A DNA stretch of 64,000 nucleotides from CAYYTU01 sp964474655 (GCA_964474655.1 CAYYTU010000007.1:16716-80715); one strand, 5' to 3'. Counted from the first letter of the stretch, positions 1 through 9,036 are shown. Made by a program: numbers and translations. Notes: generated by a model not told the origin, from the sequence alone.

Positions 1-1748
1 TAGCGCTGGAAGCGCTCTTCTACGCCCTGGCCCGCGGCCCGTTCCAAGGCTATAACCTGGAAGCGCTGAACGTGACCGGACAGCTCATCGGAGGACTCAT
101 CGGCATCATCCTGTTTGGCCTTGGAATTGGCTATCTAATCCTCAGCTGTGACTGGCGCACGAGCAGGCCCGTTTTGTTGCTCCTTCTACTCCTCGTCCCG
201 CTTCTCTTCACCGTGCGACACAGCTGGCGAGCCTGTTTCATCAACTTTAGCTATCCAACTGAGCATCTCGTCTACGCCCACGCTGGCCCTGCAGTTCGGA
301 ACACGATGGAACAGATCGACGAGCTCTCACGCCGTATCGCCGGGGGCCCCAAACTGCTCAAGGTAGCTTACGGTGCCGATGGCTCATGGCCCTTCCACTG
401 GTACTTCCGCGACTACCCCAACGCGGTCTTTTACGGCGAAAACCCTTCTCGCGACCAGCTCGACGCCCCAGTCGTCATCGCCGGGCGCGGGGAGTGGGAA
501 GAAGTCTCACCCTATATGAGCGATCGGGAATACATCGAAAATACTTACACCTTCCTCTGGTGGCCAATGGAAGATTATAAAAACCTGAGTTGGACCCGGT
601 TAAAAGAATCTCTGACCAATCCACAGATACGTCGGGCGCTCTGGGACATCTGGTATAATCGAGATTACACCCGCTATGACGAGGTTACCAACAAAACTCA
701 CACACTGGACGAATGGCCACTGCGCAGCGAGTACCGCCTTTACATCCGGCGGGACATCGCGTCACAGATTTGGAGCCTCTCGACTGCCGGGGAGACGGAT
801 TTGGAAGCGACCGGTCCCTACGAAGCTGGCTGGCAGGATCTGGCAGCGAGAAAAGCCTTCGGAAGCCAGGGTTCAGCCGAAGGCCAGCTCCAGAGCCCCC
901 GGGGTATCACTGTTGGCCCCGATGGGTTCGTCTACGTGGCCGACACCGGCAACCATCGCATCCAGAAGTTCACCGCCGAGGGTAAATTCGTCGCTGCCTG
1001 GGGCCATAAAGCGGAAGCTGGCACCGCTCGCGGCTTCAACGAGCCCTGGGACGTAGCCGTGGCCCCCGACGGGGCCATCTACGTAGCCGATACCTGGAAC
1101 CATCGTGTCCAAAAGATGAACGCCGACGGCGACCCAGTCACAGCTTGGGGATTCTTCGATCAACAGAATCTCAACGAGCAAAATGAGCAAGCTGCCCCAG
1201 GAGCATTTTACGGCCCGCGCGGCATTGCCATCGGCCCTGAAGGCCGTGTCTACGTCACCGATACCGGCAACAAACGCATTCAGGTCTTCGAGCCCGACGG
1301 CACATTCGTCGCCCAATGGAGCAAAGCGGGTACCGCTGAAGGTCATCTGGACGAGCCAGTGGGCATCGCCATTGAGGCTGCCGAGGCCGGCCCCCGGGCT
1401 TTCGTAGCCGACACATGGAATCGGCGCATCCAAAGCTTCGCCCTCGACGGAACCTTCTTGCACCAATGGCCAATTGAGGGCTGGGACGCGGGTCTCGTGG
1501 ATGAAAAGCCCTACCTGGCAGTCGACGGCGACGGCCGCATCTACGCCACAGACCCAGGTAACTACCGCGTGCTCGCCTTCAATGACCAGGGCGATTATCT
1601 GGCTTCGTTTGGAGAATACGGGACTGACGAGCGATCCTTCACACTGCCAACCGGCATCGCTGTGGCAAAGGACAGTACCATCTACGTGACCGACGCCGAT
1701 GCCCATCGTGTGCTCATCTTCGACCCTTTGGTAGTGAATGATGAATGA
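1..1748 (+). CDS. Membrane protein with C-terminal NHL-repeat propeller (5' partial)
   Basis: The reading frame is open from base 3 to the TGA at 1746, so the gene starts upstream of the window. The visible part begins with two hydrophobic segments (around bases 80-150 and 165-225), then a soluble stretch rich in aromatic residues. From about base 840 there are six NHL-type repeats, recognisable by the recurring D-G-x-[IV]-Y-V-[AT]-D-T-x-N-x-R-[IV]-Q pattern, which should form a beta-propeller outside the membrane. The architecture fits the C-terminal end of Agl23/TIGR03663-type membrane proteins, which carry a GT39-like multi-TM N-terminus and are thought to act in surface glycan assembly. 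The glycosyltransferase half cannot be seen here, so the family name is an inference; the NHL propeller is seen directly. Confidence 0.75.
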   Translation, partial: ALEALFYALARGPFQGYNLEALNVTGQLIGGLIGIILFGLGIGYLILSCDWRTSRPVLLLLLLLVPLLFTVRHSWRACFINFSYPTEHLVYAHAGPAVRNTMEQIDELSRRIAGGPKLLKVAYGADGSWPFHWYFRDYPNAVFYGENPSRDQLDAPVVIAGRGEWEEVSPYMSDREYIENTYTFLWWPMEDYKNLSWTRLKESLTNPQIRRALWDIWYNRDYTRYDEVTNKTHTLDEWPLRSEYRLYIRRDIASQIWSLSTAGETDLEATGPYEAGWQDLAARKAFGSQGSAEGQLQSPRGITVGPDGFVYVADTGNHRIQKFTAEGKFVAAWGHKAEAGTARGFNEPWDVAVAPDGAIYVADTWNHRVQKMNADGDPVTAWGFFDQQNLNEQNEQAAPGAFYGPRGIAIGPEGRVYVTDTGNKRIQVFEPDGTFVAQWSKAGTAEGHLDEPVGIAIEAAEAGPRAFVADTWNRRIQSFALDGTFLHQWPIEGWDAGLVDEKPYLAVDGDGRIYATDPGNYRVLAFNDQGDYLASFGEYGTDERSFTLPTGIAVAKDSTIYVTDADAHRVLIFDPLVVNDE

Positions 1749-1758
1749 CGAATAGCGA

Positions 1759-2943
1759 ATGATGAATAACGAGAATCATAAGTCGAAATCGGAAATCGAA
1801 AACTGCAAGCTAGCCCTGCTGGATGGCTCGCGCTTGATCGCAGAAAGTCTGGTCAGGGCTGGGGCCGATGCCTACATCGGCTATCCCATCACGCCCGCCA
1901 GCCTGATCTACAGCTACGCCAGCCGCCGCTTCCCCGTCATCCTCCCGGCCCCGGACGAGATCACGGCCTTACAATGGATGGCGGGGCTTTCGGCCGTCGG
2001 ACGCCTGCCGGTCAGCGCCACCTCATTCCCTGGCCTGGCACTAATGGTCGAATCACTCAATATGGCCTATATGATGGAGTTGCCGATGGTGATCGTGCTG
2101 GTCCAGCGCATGGGACCTTCCACCGGCACAGCCACCGCCGGCGCCCAGGGCGATCTCCATCTCCTGCACGGTCTCATCTCTGGCGGTCATCCACTGCCCG
2201 TTCTCTCCATCGCCGATATGGACGATTGCTGGCGCCTGCCGCCAGTGGCGCTGCGAACTGCGGTCGAGCTGCGCACCCCGGTGATCCTGCTCACCTCCAA
2301 GGAGATGGTGATGACCGAGCGCAGCTTCGACCTGACACAGATGAAGCCAATTGAGCCGCTCGCGCGCATCTTCTACGATAGCGACGAACCCTATCATCCC
2401 TACGCTACAGAAGAGGGAGACGTACCGCCTTTCCTGCCGCTCGGCGACGGGCGTCATCAGGTGCGGCTAACCGCCTCCACACACGACGAACGTGGCTTGC
2501 TCCAGCACTCCAGCGAGGATGCGCTGGCGAATACCCGGCGCCTGGCAGCCAAGATCCGATCCGGTATGCCTGTGCTCTATGACCTAGACGCACAGGAGCA
2601 CGCCGAGTCGCTGGTGATGACCTACGGCATCACCAGCGGCTCAGCCCGTGAGGCCACGCAGCAGTTACGCGCCAATGGTCAAGCTATCTCGCTCCTGGTG
2701 GCACGGACTCTGTTGCCCTTGCCTGACATCTACTACAAGGTGCTGGACAATTACTCACACATCGTAATCGCAGAAGAGAACCTGGAAGGTCAGATGGCAC
2801 GGCTGTTGTATGGGCAGCGATTGCCCCGCCACGTCCACCCGGTAACCCGCATTGGCCACATGATCGAGCCAGAGCAGATCATCCAAGCCGTCAGGAGAAC
2901 GATGGCGCCCGACTCAGATGACGACTCAGGAGGCGCGCTATGA
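1759..2943 (+). CDS. korA: 2-oxoacid:ferredoxin oxidoreductase, alpha subunit
   Basis: The 394-residue protein matches the alpha subunit of the pyruvate/2-oxoglutarate:ferredoxin oxidoreductase family. The signature GYPITPAS near residue 40 lies in the pyrimidine-binding domain I, and a domain II-like segment follows from about residue 290 (TYG-I-SG, later I-AEENLEGQ). These enzymes decarboxylate a 2-oxoacid with CoA and reduce ferredoxin in the cytoplasm. The stop codon overlaps the start of the next gene (ATGA), so the two are translationally coupled. The first roughly 18 residues (Asn/Lys/Ser/Glu-rich) are encoded by short degenerate repeats and are not part of the conserved domain; the true start could be slightly downstream. 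The substrate (2-oxoglutarate, pyruvate or another) cannot be decided from sequence. Confidence 0.85.
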   Translation: MMNNENHKSKSEIENCKLALLDGSRLIAESLVRAGADAYIGYPITPASLIYSYASRRFPVILPAPDEITALQWMAGLSAVGRLPVSATSFPGLALMVESLNMAYMMELPMVIVLVQRMGPSTGTATAGAQGDLHLLHGLISGGHPLPVLSIADMDDCWRLPPVALRTAVELRTPVILLTSKEMVMTERSFDLTQMKPIEPLARIFYDSDEPYHPYATEEGDVPPFLPLGDGRHQVRLTASTHDERGLLQHSSEDALANTRRLAAKIRSGMPVLYDLDAQEHAESLVMTYGITSGSAREATQQLRANGQAISLLVARTLLPLPDIYYKVLDNYSHIVIAEENLEGQMARLLYGQRLPRHVHPVTRIGHMIEPEQIIQAVRRTMAPDSDDDSGGAL

Positions 2944-4229
2944 GTAAGTTCCTCACGATACCCGCGTTCCCTTACTGCAAGGGCTGTGGTCACCATCTGG
3001 TGGCACGCAATACCGTTCGCGCTCTGGAAACATCGGGCCACGACCCGCTCGATGTAGTGCTGGTGACCGACATCGGCTGCCAGGGCATCGTGGGCCGAGC
3101 CTTCGCCACTCACACTGTCCACGGCTTGCACGGGCGCTCGGTGGCGCTGGGCAGCGGCATCGCGGTTGGCCTCTCGCAGAAAAATGACAAAAAGACAAAT
3201 GTCTTAGTCTACATCGGCGACGGCGGCGCTACCATCGGCCTCCAACACCTGCTGGAGGCCGCCCGGCTCAACATCAATTTGACCGTCGTGGTGCACAACA
3301 ATATGCTCTACGGTATGACCGGCGGACAACCCAGTGGTCTGACGCCTTGTGGGTTTCGCACTGTAATCACACCGCAGGGCGATCCTTATCCTCATCACGA
3401 TCTCTGTAAGCTGGTCCACGAGGCTGGCGCTTCTTACGCCCAACGTGTCCTGGGCCAGGGTAACTTCTCCCCCGCCATTCAGACAGCGCTGGAGACAGAG
3501 GGATTTGCCCTGATCGAAGTACTGGAGCTTTGTACCGGACATGCTCTCAAGATGAACCCTGACCTGCGCCTGCGCGATCTGGCCCACGAAGTAGGATACG
3601 AGCCTGACATCTGGCGAGGCGAGCGACGCTCGCCTTTCCACCCCCATTCCCTCCGCGCTCAAGATGTCTCCTCTGATCTGCTTGCGGAGCGCCAGATCAA
3701 AACAGTCGAACCGCAATTTCAGGCCGCGCTGGAGGACCGCCTGGCGCTGGTGCTGAGCGGGTCGGCCGGCGAAGGTGTACAGAAGGCAGCCGAGCTCTTC
3801 GCGCGAGCCGCCATCAGCTCTGGACTCCACGCCACCAAGAAAGGCCGTTACCCGGTCACCGTGGGCGTTGGCTTCTCCACCGCCGAGGTGATCGTCGCCC
3901 GTCAGCCGATCGCCTACCACGGCATCTCCCAGCCAGACGCAGTGATCGTCACCTCCGCCGACGGATTGGCCCAGGAGCGAGAACGCATCGAGGCTATGTC
4001 CACCGGCACTGTCTGGCTAGACGAAAGCCTGGAGAAGCCAGAAACCGAAGCTAAGCTGCGCCTACGTGATTTTCGGGATCACGCAGGAGAGCGCAACGCT
4101 GCACTCTATAGCCTGCTGACCTTTACACAAGAAAGCAACATCCTGCCTCCAGCGGCAATGGTCGCGGCCATACGCGCCAGCTCCATTGCCCGCTTTGTAC
4201 CTCAACACGTCCTGGCGCCTTTCACGTAA
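2940..4229 (+). CDS. 2-oxoacid:ferredoxin oxidoreductase, beta-gamma fusion
   Basis: The N-terminal half (residues 1-230) is a TPP-binding beta subunit: CKGCGH with Cys13 and Cys16, Cys47 in DIGCQG and Cys198 in LELCTG are the expected four [4Fe-4S] ligands, and GDGG at 93-96 followed by HNN at 119-121 is the TPP/Mg motif. From about residue 265 a second domain starts with LVLSGSAGEGVQKAAELF, the hallmark of the gamma subunit, which here sits at the C-terminus of beta. With the alpha gene just upstream this gives a complete two-polypeptide enzyme. In better-known two-subunit enzymes gamma is fused to alpha, so this order is unusual. It starts at the ATG overlapping the alpha stop. Confidence 0.85.
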   Translation: MSKFLTIPAFPYCKGCGHHLVARNTVRALETSGHDPLDVVLVTDIGCQGIVGRAFATHTVHGLHGRSVALGSGIAVGLSQKNDKKTNVLVYIGDGGATIGLQHLLEAARLNINLTVVVHNNMLYGMTGGQPSGLTPCGFRTVITPQGDPYPHHDLCKLVHEAGASYAQRVLGQGNFSPAIQTALETEGFALIEVLELCTGHALKMNPDLRLRDLAHEVGYEPDIWRGERRSPFHPHSLRAQDVSSDLLAERQIKTVEPQFQAALEDRLALVLSGSAGEGVQKAAELFARAAISSGLHATKKGRYPVTVGVGFSTAEVIVARQPIAYHGISQPDAVIVTSADGLAQERERIEAMSTGTVWLDESLEKPETEAKLRLRDFRDHAGERNAALYSLLTFTQESNILPPAAMVAAIRASSIARFVPQHVLAPFT

Positions 4230-4238
4230 AAAACTCCT

Positions 4239-5315
4239 ATGACCATTGAGCAAGCAATCGAGCGCTACCTGGATTATCTGAAAGCCTCGCGCTCGGTGGC
4301 CACCGCCGAGACCTACGCCACCAGCCTGGGCCACCTGTGTACCTATCTGGATCAGCAAGACCTCCCGCCTCACAAGACGGAAGTCACCGCCCTAACTGCC
4401 AATCTGGCGATGGATTTCATCACCTGGCTTTACGACTACCTGGTGGAAAAGGTGGCCGGCGGCGACGAACGGCGCACCTCCGAATCGACCAAAGCGACCT
4501 ACTTCTCAGCCCTCTCTGGCTTTCTCGACTACCTGGTGGTGGAAACGGAACAACTACCGATGGAGGGGCACACCTACGACGCCCTGCGTCGCGCGCTCTC
4601 CCGCGCCGGTCAGCGCAAGAACCGCGACCACCTGCCGCCGGACAAACTACCCTCGCATGAGATCATCCAGATGCTGCTGGAGGAGGTCCGCCGGCCGCTT
4701 GAGCTGCCAGAGAATGCCGCGGAGGGGATGAGGCGACGCCAACGGCTGATCCGCCTGCGCAACATCGCCATCGTCGAGGCCTTGCTCAGCTCCGGTATGC
4801 GGGTGGGGGAGCTGGTGCGGTTGGAGCGCGGGCATCTGCTCTACGATGCCAAGGGTGCTCTGGTCAAGTACGGCAAGGGCAAAAAGGATCGCGAGGTACT
4901 ATTCTCCGACCGCGCCTGGCGCGCCATCCAGAACTACCTGAAGGCGCGGCGGGACGGTGCGCAAAAGAGCCCTTTGGCGCAGCTGCCTGTCTTCTCCCGC
5001 CACGATCGTCGAGCTGGAGGCAAGGTACTGCCGCTCTCGACGCGCAGCGTGCAGAACACCTTCGTCGAGCTGGCATCGCGAGCCGGGATCCTGGAGCGCT
5101 TCCACCTCACGCCCCATACCCTGCGCCACTACTTTGCTACCGAGTTCCTGAGCCAGACTGGCGACTTGGCGCTGACACAATATGCCCTGGGCCACGCTTC
5201 GCCGACCACCACCCGCATCTACGCTCAAACCAAACGCGAGGATTACCGCCACGCACACCGCCAGGTGTTCGGCCCAAACGATACACAAAGGAAAACAGAC
5301 GCGAGAGACCCATAG
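4239..5315 (+). CDS. Tyrosine recombinase (XerC/D-like), copy 1
   Basis: The 358-residue protein has a SAM-like core-binding domain (about residues 1-120) and a catalytic domain carrying the full set of residues: Arg188 in SGMRVGEL, Lys in GKGKKDRE (213-219), His293 and Arg296 in HTLRHYFAT, His319 in LGHASPTTT and the nucleophile Tyr328 in IYAQT. It should cut and rejoin DNA through a 3'-phosphotyrosine. It begins 9 nt after the oxidoreductase and reads in the same direction. It is longer than E. coli XerC/D (about 298), mainly from inserts near residues 70-85 and 155-170. A dispersed hairpin-like repeat starts 85 nt after its stop. Whether it is the housekeeping dimer-resolution enzyme or a mobile-element integrase is not decidable here; a second paralogue lies at 56543. 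Confidence 0.88.
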   Translation: MTIEQAIERYLDYLKASRSVATAETYATSLGHLCTYLDQQDLPPHKTEVTALTANLAMDFITWLYDYLVEKVAGGDERRTSESTKATYFSALSGFLDYLVVETEQLPMEGHTYDALRRALSRAGQRKNRDHLPPDKLPSHEIIQMLLEEVRRPLELPENAAEGMRRRQRLIRLRNIAIVEALLSSGMRVGELVRLERGHLLYDAKGALVKYGKGKKDREVLFSDRAWRAIQNYLKARRDGAQKSPLAQLPVFSRHDRRAGGKVLPLSTRSVQNTFVELASRAGILERFHLTPHTLRHYFATEFLSQTGDLALTQYALGHASPTTTRIYAQTKREDYRHAHRQVFGPNDTQRKTDARDP

Positions 5316-5399
5316 GTATAGCCTTCCACGGAGCAGTAAAATTCGTATAGTGCTACAAGGTCCAAAGCAAGTGGATTGGACAAATCCTACACAATCTGG

Positions 5400-5557
5400 G
5401 CAAACGAAGCGATTATAGGGTAGCCCAGACGCATTAGATTGCCTACAGTCACGTTTATCGAGCGTATCAACCCCAGCTTCGTTTACCTTGTTCACGCTTT
5501 AAGGACGCTCTGTGGCCTTGAGGGTATTTTTGCTGAGCGACCTGCTTCGAAATCCCG
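5400..5557 (+). repeat. Dispersed repeat family, copy A
   Basis: About 158 bp matching, with only scattered differences, the reverse complement of 57815-57970 (copy B). Shorter, more diverged copies are at 31706-31793 (C) and 56124-56212 (D). The first about 85 bp are bounded by an inverted repeat, GCAAACGAAGC at 5400 against AGCTTCGTTTAC near 5475, giving a MITE-like or hairpin-forming core. The outer 70 bp (ACGCTCTGTGGCC ... GCTGAGCGACCTGCTT) is shared only with B. It follows the recombinase gene by 85 nt. Confidence 0.8.
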
Positions 5558-6249
5558 ATCTTCCCGGAAGCTTTCAGATACGATGAAACTGACTGGGAAC
5601 GATCTGAAAGCAGCCCCTGAGGGGCATCGAACCAGGAATCTTGCCCACCTGGGAGCAATAAAAGCGAGGCTTGACTTGTTACAGAATAAGCCGTTGAATA
5701 CCCAGCAGCGTCTAGCCGGTACACCAACAGAATCTGCCGTCTTGTTTGCTGCTACTGCACTGCTTGCATGTGTGCCGCAGCTACAAGACCGCGTGGTAGA
5801 GCAAGTGGAGTTTGCCTTATCTCGTAGTTACTTCGCATAATTATACTTATCCGAAGTAAAAAACCTGAAAAGACCAAAACACTGGCACAAGGCAAAGCCA
5901 CGTAACAAAAAGCCCCCCTCCCCCACATGTGCGTGGCTCGTAGCGGGTTTGTAAGCCGATCCTTCATCCGGATACCGGCTAACTTCTGGCAACTAGCAGC
6001 TACGTGCCAAGGCCGTGCATACGATTCAGATCCTTAAGAATGAGCACGGCACGTGCGACTGCGTGCAAGCGCCCCACCCCGACCGCTTCACACATTGCAT
6101 ACGCCTTCACCATTTGGCATTCGGCACCTCATTCGGAATATTCGGAAACCGCTCCTCGTCCCTTTCGGCGTCGAAGTTGTTCCGCACAGCTAATAACTAT
6201 CATACATTATGCAAATCATTTTGCCGCTATGCTGATCAATGCATAGCGG
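5558..6249. other. Non-coding stretch, no supported gene
   Basis: Nearly 700 bases with no open frame that looks like a protein: the short frames here have no recognisable domain, no good ribosome-binding site and atypical composition. There is a C-rich run at 5912-5924 and a short potential hairpin near 5985-6010. Triplicated ATTCGG words occur around 6120-6150. The region is more AT-rich than its neighbours towards 6200. I see no RNA family that I can name. Confidence 0.5.
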
Positions 6250-6277
6250 TTGCTTCGTGTTTGCTTTGTGTTAAAAT
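6250..6277 (+). promoter_or_regulatory. Sigma-70-like promoter for ctpA
   Basis: TTGCTT at 6250-6255, a 16-nt spacer and TAAAAT at 6272-6277 lie about 40 nt upstream of the protease start, which also has a GGGAG ribosome-binding site at 6304. Confidence 0.55.
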
Positions 6278-6315
6278 AGTTCTCAGTCAAAATTTAACTC
6301 AACGGGAGATTTCTA

Positions 6316-7602
6316 ATGGATAGAAAGTTTCGTACAGCTACCAAGTTCGCTACGGCAGCGACTATTGTGCTGCTAGTCGCCTCAATAGCATTCGTAGCGG
6401 GCTTTGGCTCGGCTTACTTTTTGAGCGAACAAGATGTGTTGCCCACAGTTGAGAACTCAGCAGTCACGCCCACCACAAGAGTGGATAACGGTGGCGACGA
6501 CACCCCCACGCGCACGCCTGTGCCGGTGCCCACGCCCAGAAATGACGAGGAGCAGACTTTCCAGCTCTTCTGGGAAACCTGGGATTTGGTGCAGCGCCAC
6601 TATTACGGCGAGATCCCCTCAATGCAGGAGCTCACCTATGCCGCGATTCGGGGAGCATTGGACAGCCTGGAGGACGATTACACTGCCTTCATCGAGCCCC
6701 AGGTAGCCGCCATTATAGACGAAGACGCTACTGGGGAGTTTGAAGGCATTGGCGCATTCGTCGATATGGACGCTTCTGGTAAGCTGCAGATTGTACGCCT
6801 GTTTGAAAACGGTCCGGCCGAGAAGGCAGGCCTAGAGGCCGGCGACCGCGTCGTGGAAGTAGACGGCACCTCCATCGTGGGCAAGACACTCTACGAAGCA
6901 ATCGGTCTGATCCGAGGGGAAACTGGAAGCGAGGTCGATCTCTTGATCGAGCGAGAGGACGTCGAGGAGCCTTTCGAGATCACTGTTACCCGAGATCGGC
7001 TTGAGATTCCCATCACCGAGGTGGAGATGCGCGATGATGGTGTCGGCTACATCCGACTATACGAATTCAGCGCGACGGCCCAGGATTTGATGAAGGAAGG
7101 AATAGAGGAATTGCTGGCGGAAGATCCGCAAGGGATCGTGTTCGATCTACGTGGCAATCCGGGAGGATGGTTAGACCAAGCCATCAACGTAGCAGATCTG
7201 TTTATCGGCGAGGGGGTCATTGCCATCGAGCGTTTTAATAATGGGGAGGAGAAACGCTTCGAGGCAAAAGCCGGGGACATAGGTGAGGAAATCCCGATGG
7301 TCGTGCTGGTGAACGGCAGCAGTGCCAGCGCCTCGGAAATTGTGGCGGGCGCATTGCGGGACCAGGATCGAGCGACGTTGATCGGTGAAGCGACGTTTGG
7401 CAAAGGATCAGTTCAGCGTCCCTTTACGCTCAGCGACGGTTCCGAACTGCGGGTCACGATTGCGCTCTGGTTCACGCCGGACAACCAGGCGCTCAAAGAT
7501 GGCATTCAGCCAGACCTTGAAGTTCCCCTCCCAGAGGATGTAGATCCCGACGACGATCCCCAATTAGAAAGAGCAGTTGAGTATTTGCTCGAGGGTGAGT
7601 AG
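6316..7602 (+). CDS. ctpA: C-terminal processing peptidase, S41 family
   Basis: The 428-residue protein has an N-terminal membrane anchor or signal (residues 13-35), a Thr/Pro-rich spacer (50-75), a PDZ domain (about 140-225, with GIGAFVD and AGLEAGDRVVEVDG) and the S41 peptidase core. The Ser/Lys dyad is Ser338 in the SASAS motif and Lys363 in FGKGSVQ, at the same spacing of 25 as E. coli Prc. It should cleave C-terminal regions of proteins outside the cytoplasmic membrane. The gene has its own likely promoter and is 5 nt from smpB, so the two are probably co-transcribed. Both handle protein quality, but any direct link is inference. Confidence 0.93.
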   Translation: MDRKFRTATKFATAATIVLLVASIAFVAGFGSAYFLSEQDVLPTVENSAVTPTTRVDNGGDDTPTRTPVPVPTPRNDEEQTFQLFWETWDLVQRHYYGEIPSMQELTYAAIRGALDSLEDDYTAFIEPQVAAIIDEDATGEFEGIGAFVDMDASGKLQIVRLFENGPAEKAGLEAGDRVVEVDGTSIVGKTLYEAIGLIRGETGSEVDLLIEREDVEEPFEITVTRDRLEIPITEVEMRDDGVGYIRLYEFSATAQDLMKEGIEELLAEDPQGIVFDLRGNPGGWLDQAINVADLFIGEGVIAIERFNNGEEKRFEAKAGDIGEEIPMVVLVNGSSASASEIVAGALRDQDRATLIGEATFGKGSVQRPFTLSDGSELRVTIALWFTPDNQALKDGIQPDLEVPLPEDVDPDDDPQLERAVEYLLEGE

Positions 7603-7607
7603 TAGCT

Positions 7608-8081
7608 ATGGCAAATCAGTCAGGTGTCAAGGTTGTCGCTACTAACCGTAAGGCCTCGTACGATTACCACATCGAGGATCGCTACGAGGCGGGTCTGGTT
7701 CTGAAAGGCGCTGAGGTCAAATCCATTCGCGCCGGTCGCGTCAGCCTGCAAGATGGGTATGTGCAGCCGAGGGACGACGAGTTGTGGCTATACGACGTGC
7801 ACATCGGGCCCTACAATCCGGCGGGCCGACACTATGGGCACAAGCCGGCCCGCCCCCGCAAGCTCCTGCTCCATCGCTATGAGATCGACCGTCTCATAGC
7901 CCAAGTCCAGGAGCGAGGATATACCATCATTCCCTTGCAGATGTATCTCCGGCGCGGACTGGTCAAGGTAGAAATTGCCCTTGCCAAAGGGAAGCGCCAG
8001 CATGACAAGCGTCGCGCCATTGCCGAGCGCGATACGCAACGTGAGATCGAACGAGCATTGAAGGACCGCTACCACCACTAA
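7608..8081 (+). CDS. smpB: SsrA-binding protein SmpB
   Basis: The 157 residues match SmpB along the whole length: ATNRKASYDYHIEDRYEAGLVLKGAEVKSIRAG at the start (quoted in part: KASYDYHIEDRYEAGL), the GHKPARPRKLLLH loop, and a basic tail with KGKRQHDKR. SmpB binds tmRNA and delivers it to stalled ribosomes, where it also mimics the codon-anticodon contact through its C-terminal tail. No tmRNA gene is visible near it in this window. Confidence 0.96.
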   Translation: MANQSGVKVVATNRKASYDYHIEDRYEAGLVLKGAEVKSIRAGRVSLQDGYVQPRDDELWLYDVHIGPYNPAGRHYGHKPARPRKLLLHRYEIDRLIAQVQERGYTIIPLQMYLRRGLVKVEIALAKGKRQHDKRRAIAERDTQREIERALKDRYHH

Positions 8082-8088
8082 CCGCCAG

Positions 8089-8116
8089 TTGACACTGGGT
8101 TTTATCTTAGTATAAT
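8089..8116 (+). promoter_or_regulatory. Near-consensus sigma-70 promoter
   Basis: TTGACA at 8089-8094 and TATAAT at 8111-8116 with a 16-nt spacer, both hexamers perfect. It drives the S1-domain gene whose AGGAGG ribosome-binding site is at 8150-8155. Confidence 0.85.
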
Positions 8117-8164
8117 ATTCAATCGTGTTTGCGGTTCAGGTATTAAATTGAGGAGGAAGTACAC

Positions 8165-8893
8165 GTGACAACAGAAGAAACCAATCAACTTAGTTCCGTT
8201 GAAGACCTGGAGCCTAAAATGAGCATCCAGGGTGTCGTCAAGGACGTCAATCTGCATGGCGCCGTAATTGATTTGGGATTGGAATACGAAGGGGTGTTAC
8301 ATGTCTCTCAGCTTTCGTCCGACGATAACATCGGTTGCGTCCGCGAGGTGATTCAACCGGGCGACAAAGTGACGGTGTGGGTCAGCGACGTTAACCCCAA
8401 GCAGCATCACATCAGCTTGACAATGATCAAGCCGGCCGACGTCACCTGGAGCGAGTTGTCCGAGGGACAGATTCATTCAGGCACTGTGACGCGAATCGAA
8501 TCGTATGGCGCTTTCGTCGATATTGGCGCCGAGCGCGCTGGCTTGCTCCACGTCCGCGAGATGTCCCAGGGCTACGTGGAGCACCCTTCGGAGATGGTTA
8601 GCGTCGGCGACGAGGTCGAGGTGCGCGTGTTGCAGTTCGATCAGCGCCGACGCCGCATTGATCTCTCAATGATAGGCCTTGAGGAAGAGGTTACCAAAGA
8701 ACCCGAAGAACCCACCAAAGAAGAAGAGGAAGACGGTAGTCAGACCACGATGGAGATGGCTCTGGAGCGCGCCTATGCGGACCAGGATAAAGGGGAAGAT
8801 AGAAAGTCCCACAACCAGAAACAGCGCGGGGATTACTCTCAGCAGAAGGATATTGCAGAACGCACGTTGAAAGAACACGGCGAATCGGAGTAG
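8165..8893 (+). CDS. S1-domain RNA-binding protein (two S1 repeats)
   Basis: The start is GTG at 8165, ten bases after a strong AGGAGG. The 242-residue product has two S1 OB-fold domains: residues about 15-85 (GVVKDVNLHGAVIDLGLEYEGVLHVSQL) and 90-160 (GTVTRIESYGAFVDIGAERAGLLHVREM; each quoted region is the RNA-binding face). The last 75 residues are highly charged, Glu- and Lys/Arg-rich, and probably disordered. It is too short to be ribosomal protein S1 but may act as an S1-like translation or RNA-decay factor. The strong promoter suggests high expression. Confidence 0.85.
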   Translation: MTTEETNQLSSVEDLEPKMSIQGVVKDVNLHGAVIDLGLEYEGVLHVSQLSSDDNIGCVREVIQPGDKVTVWVSDVNPKQHHISLTMIKPADVTWSELSEGQIHSGTVTRIESYGAFVDIGAERAGLLHVREMSQGYVEHPSEMVSVGDEVEVRVLQFDQRRRRIDLSMIGLEEEVTKEPEEPTKEEEEDGSQTTMEMALERAYADQDKGEDRKSHNQKQRGDYSQQKDIAERTLKEHGESE

Positions 8894-8929
8894 CCCGATA
8901 GGAGATGGAGGTACCACCACCGTTTATCC

Positions 8930-8957
8930 CGGCCCGGCTTTCCTCCGGCCGCTTTTA
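8930..8957 (+). terminator. Possible terminator of the S1-domain gene
   Basis: A GC-rich stem (CGGCC at 8930 with GGCCG at 8947) is followed by CTTTTAAT. The stem is short, so the call is tentative. Confidence 0.4.
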
Positions 8958-8977
8958 ATCCCACCTCGAAGAACATA

Positions 8978-9036
8978 CACTGATCCGAACACGCTTGAAT
9001 CTGCAGAAGGGCTAAATAAGCGTGTCCGGGTCAGTG
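8978..9036. terminator. Long inverted repeat between convergent genes
   Basis: The 19-bp arms 8978-8996 and 9018-9036 differ at only two positions (both allow G-U pairing on one strand) and enclose a 21-nt loop. The right arm overlaps the stop codon of the minus-strand gene at 9031. It sits between two converging transcripts and could stop or protect both. Confidence 0.6.

Noticed and set aside
873..1706. Minus-strand 277-codon frame antisense to the NHL gene
   Set aside because: It mirrors the repeat codons of the NHL protein; composition and motifs support the plus strand.
5400..5557. Integron attC site
   Set aside because: The end words GCAAACG and CGTTTGC do not fit RYYYAAC/GTTRRRY, and neither recombinase shows the extra integron-integrase insert.
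5439..5840. A 133-codon frame downstream of recombinase 1
   Set aside because: Half of it lies in repeat copy A, it has no recognisable domain and no ribosome-binding site, and the inverted copy B gives a different frame.
5965..6010. 16S rRNA-like sequence ACCGGCTAACTT and GCAGC
   Set aside because: Only about 12 bases match the 530-loop region and the flanks do not; chance similarity.
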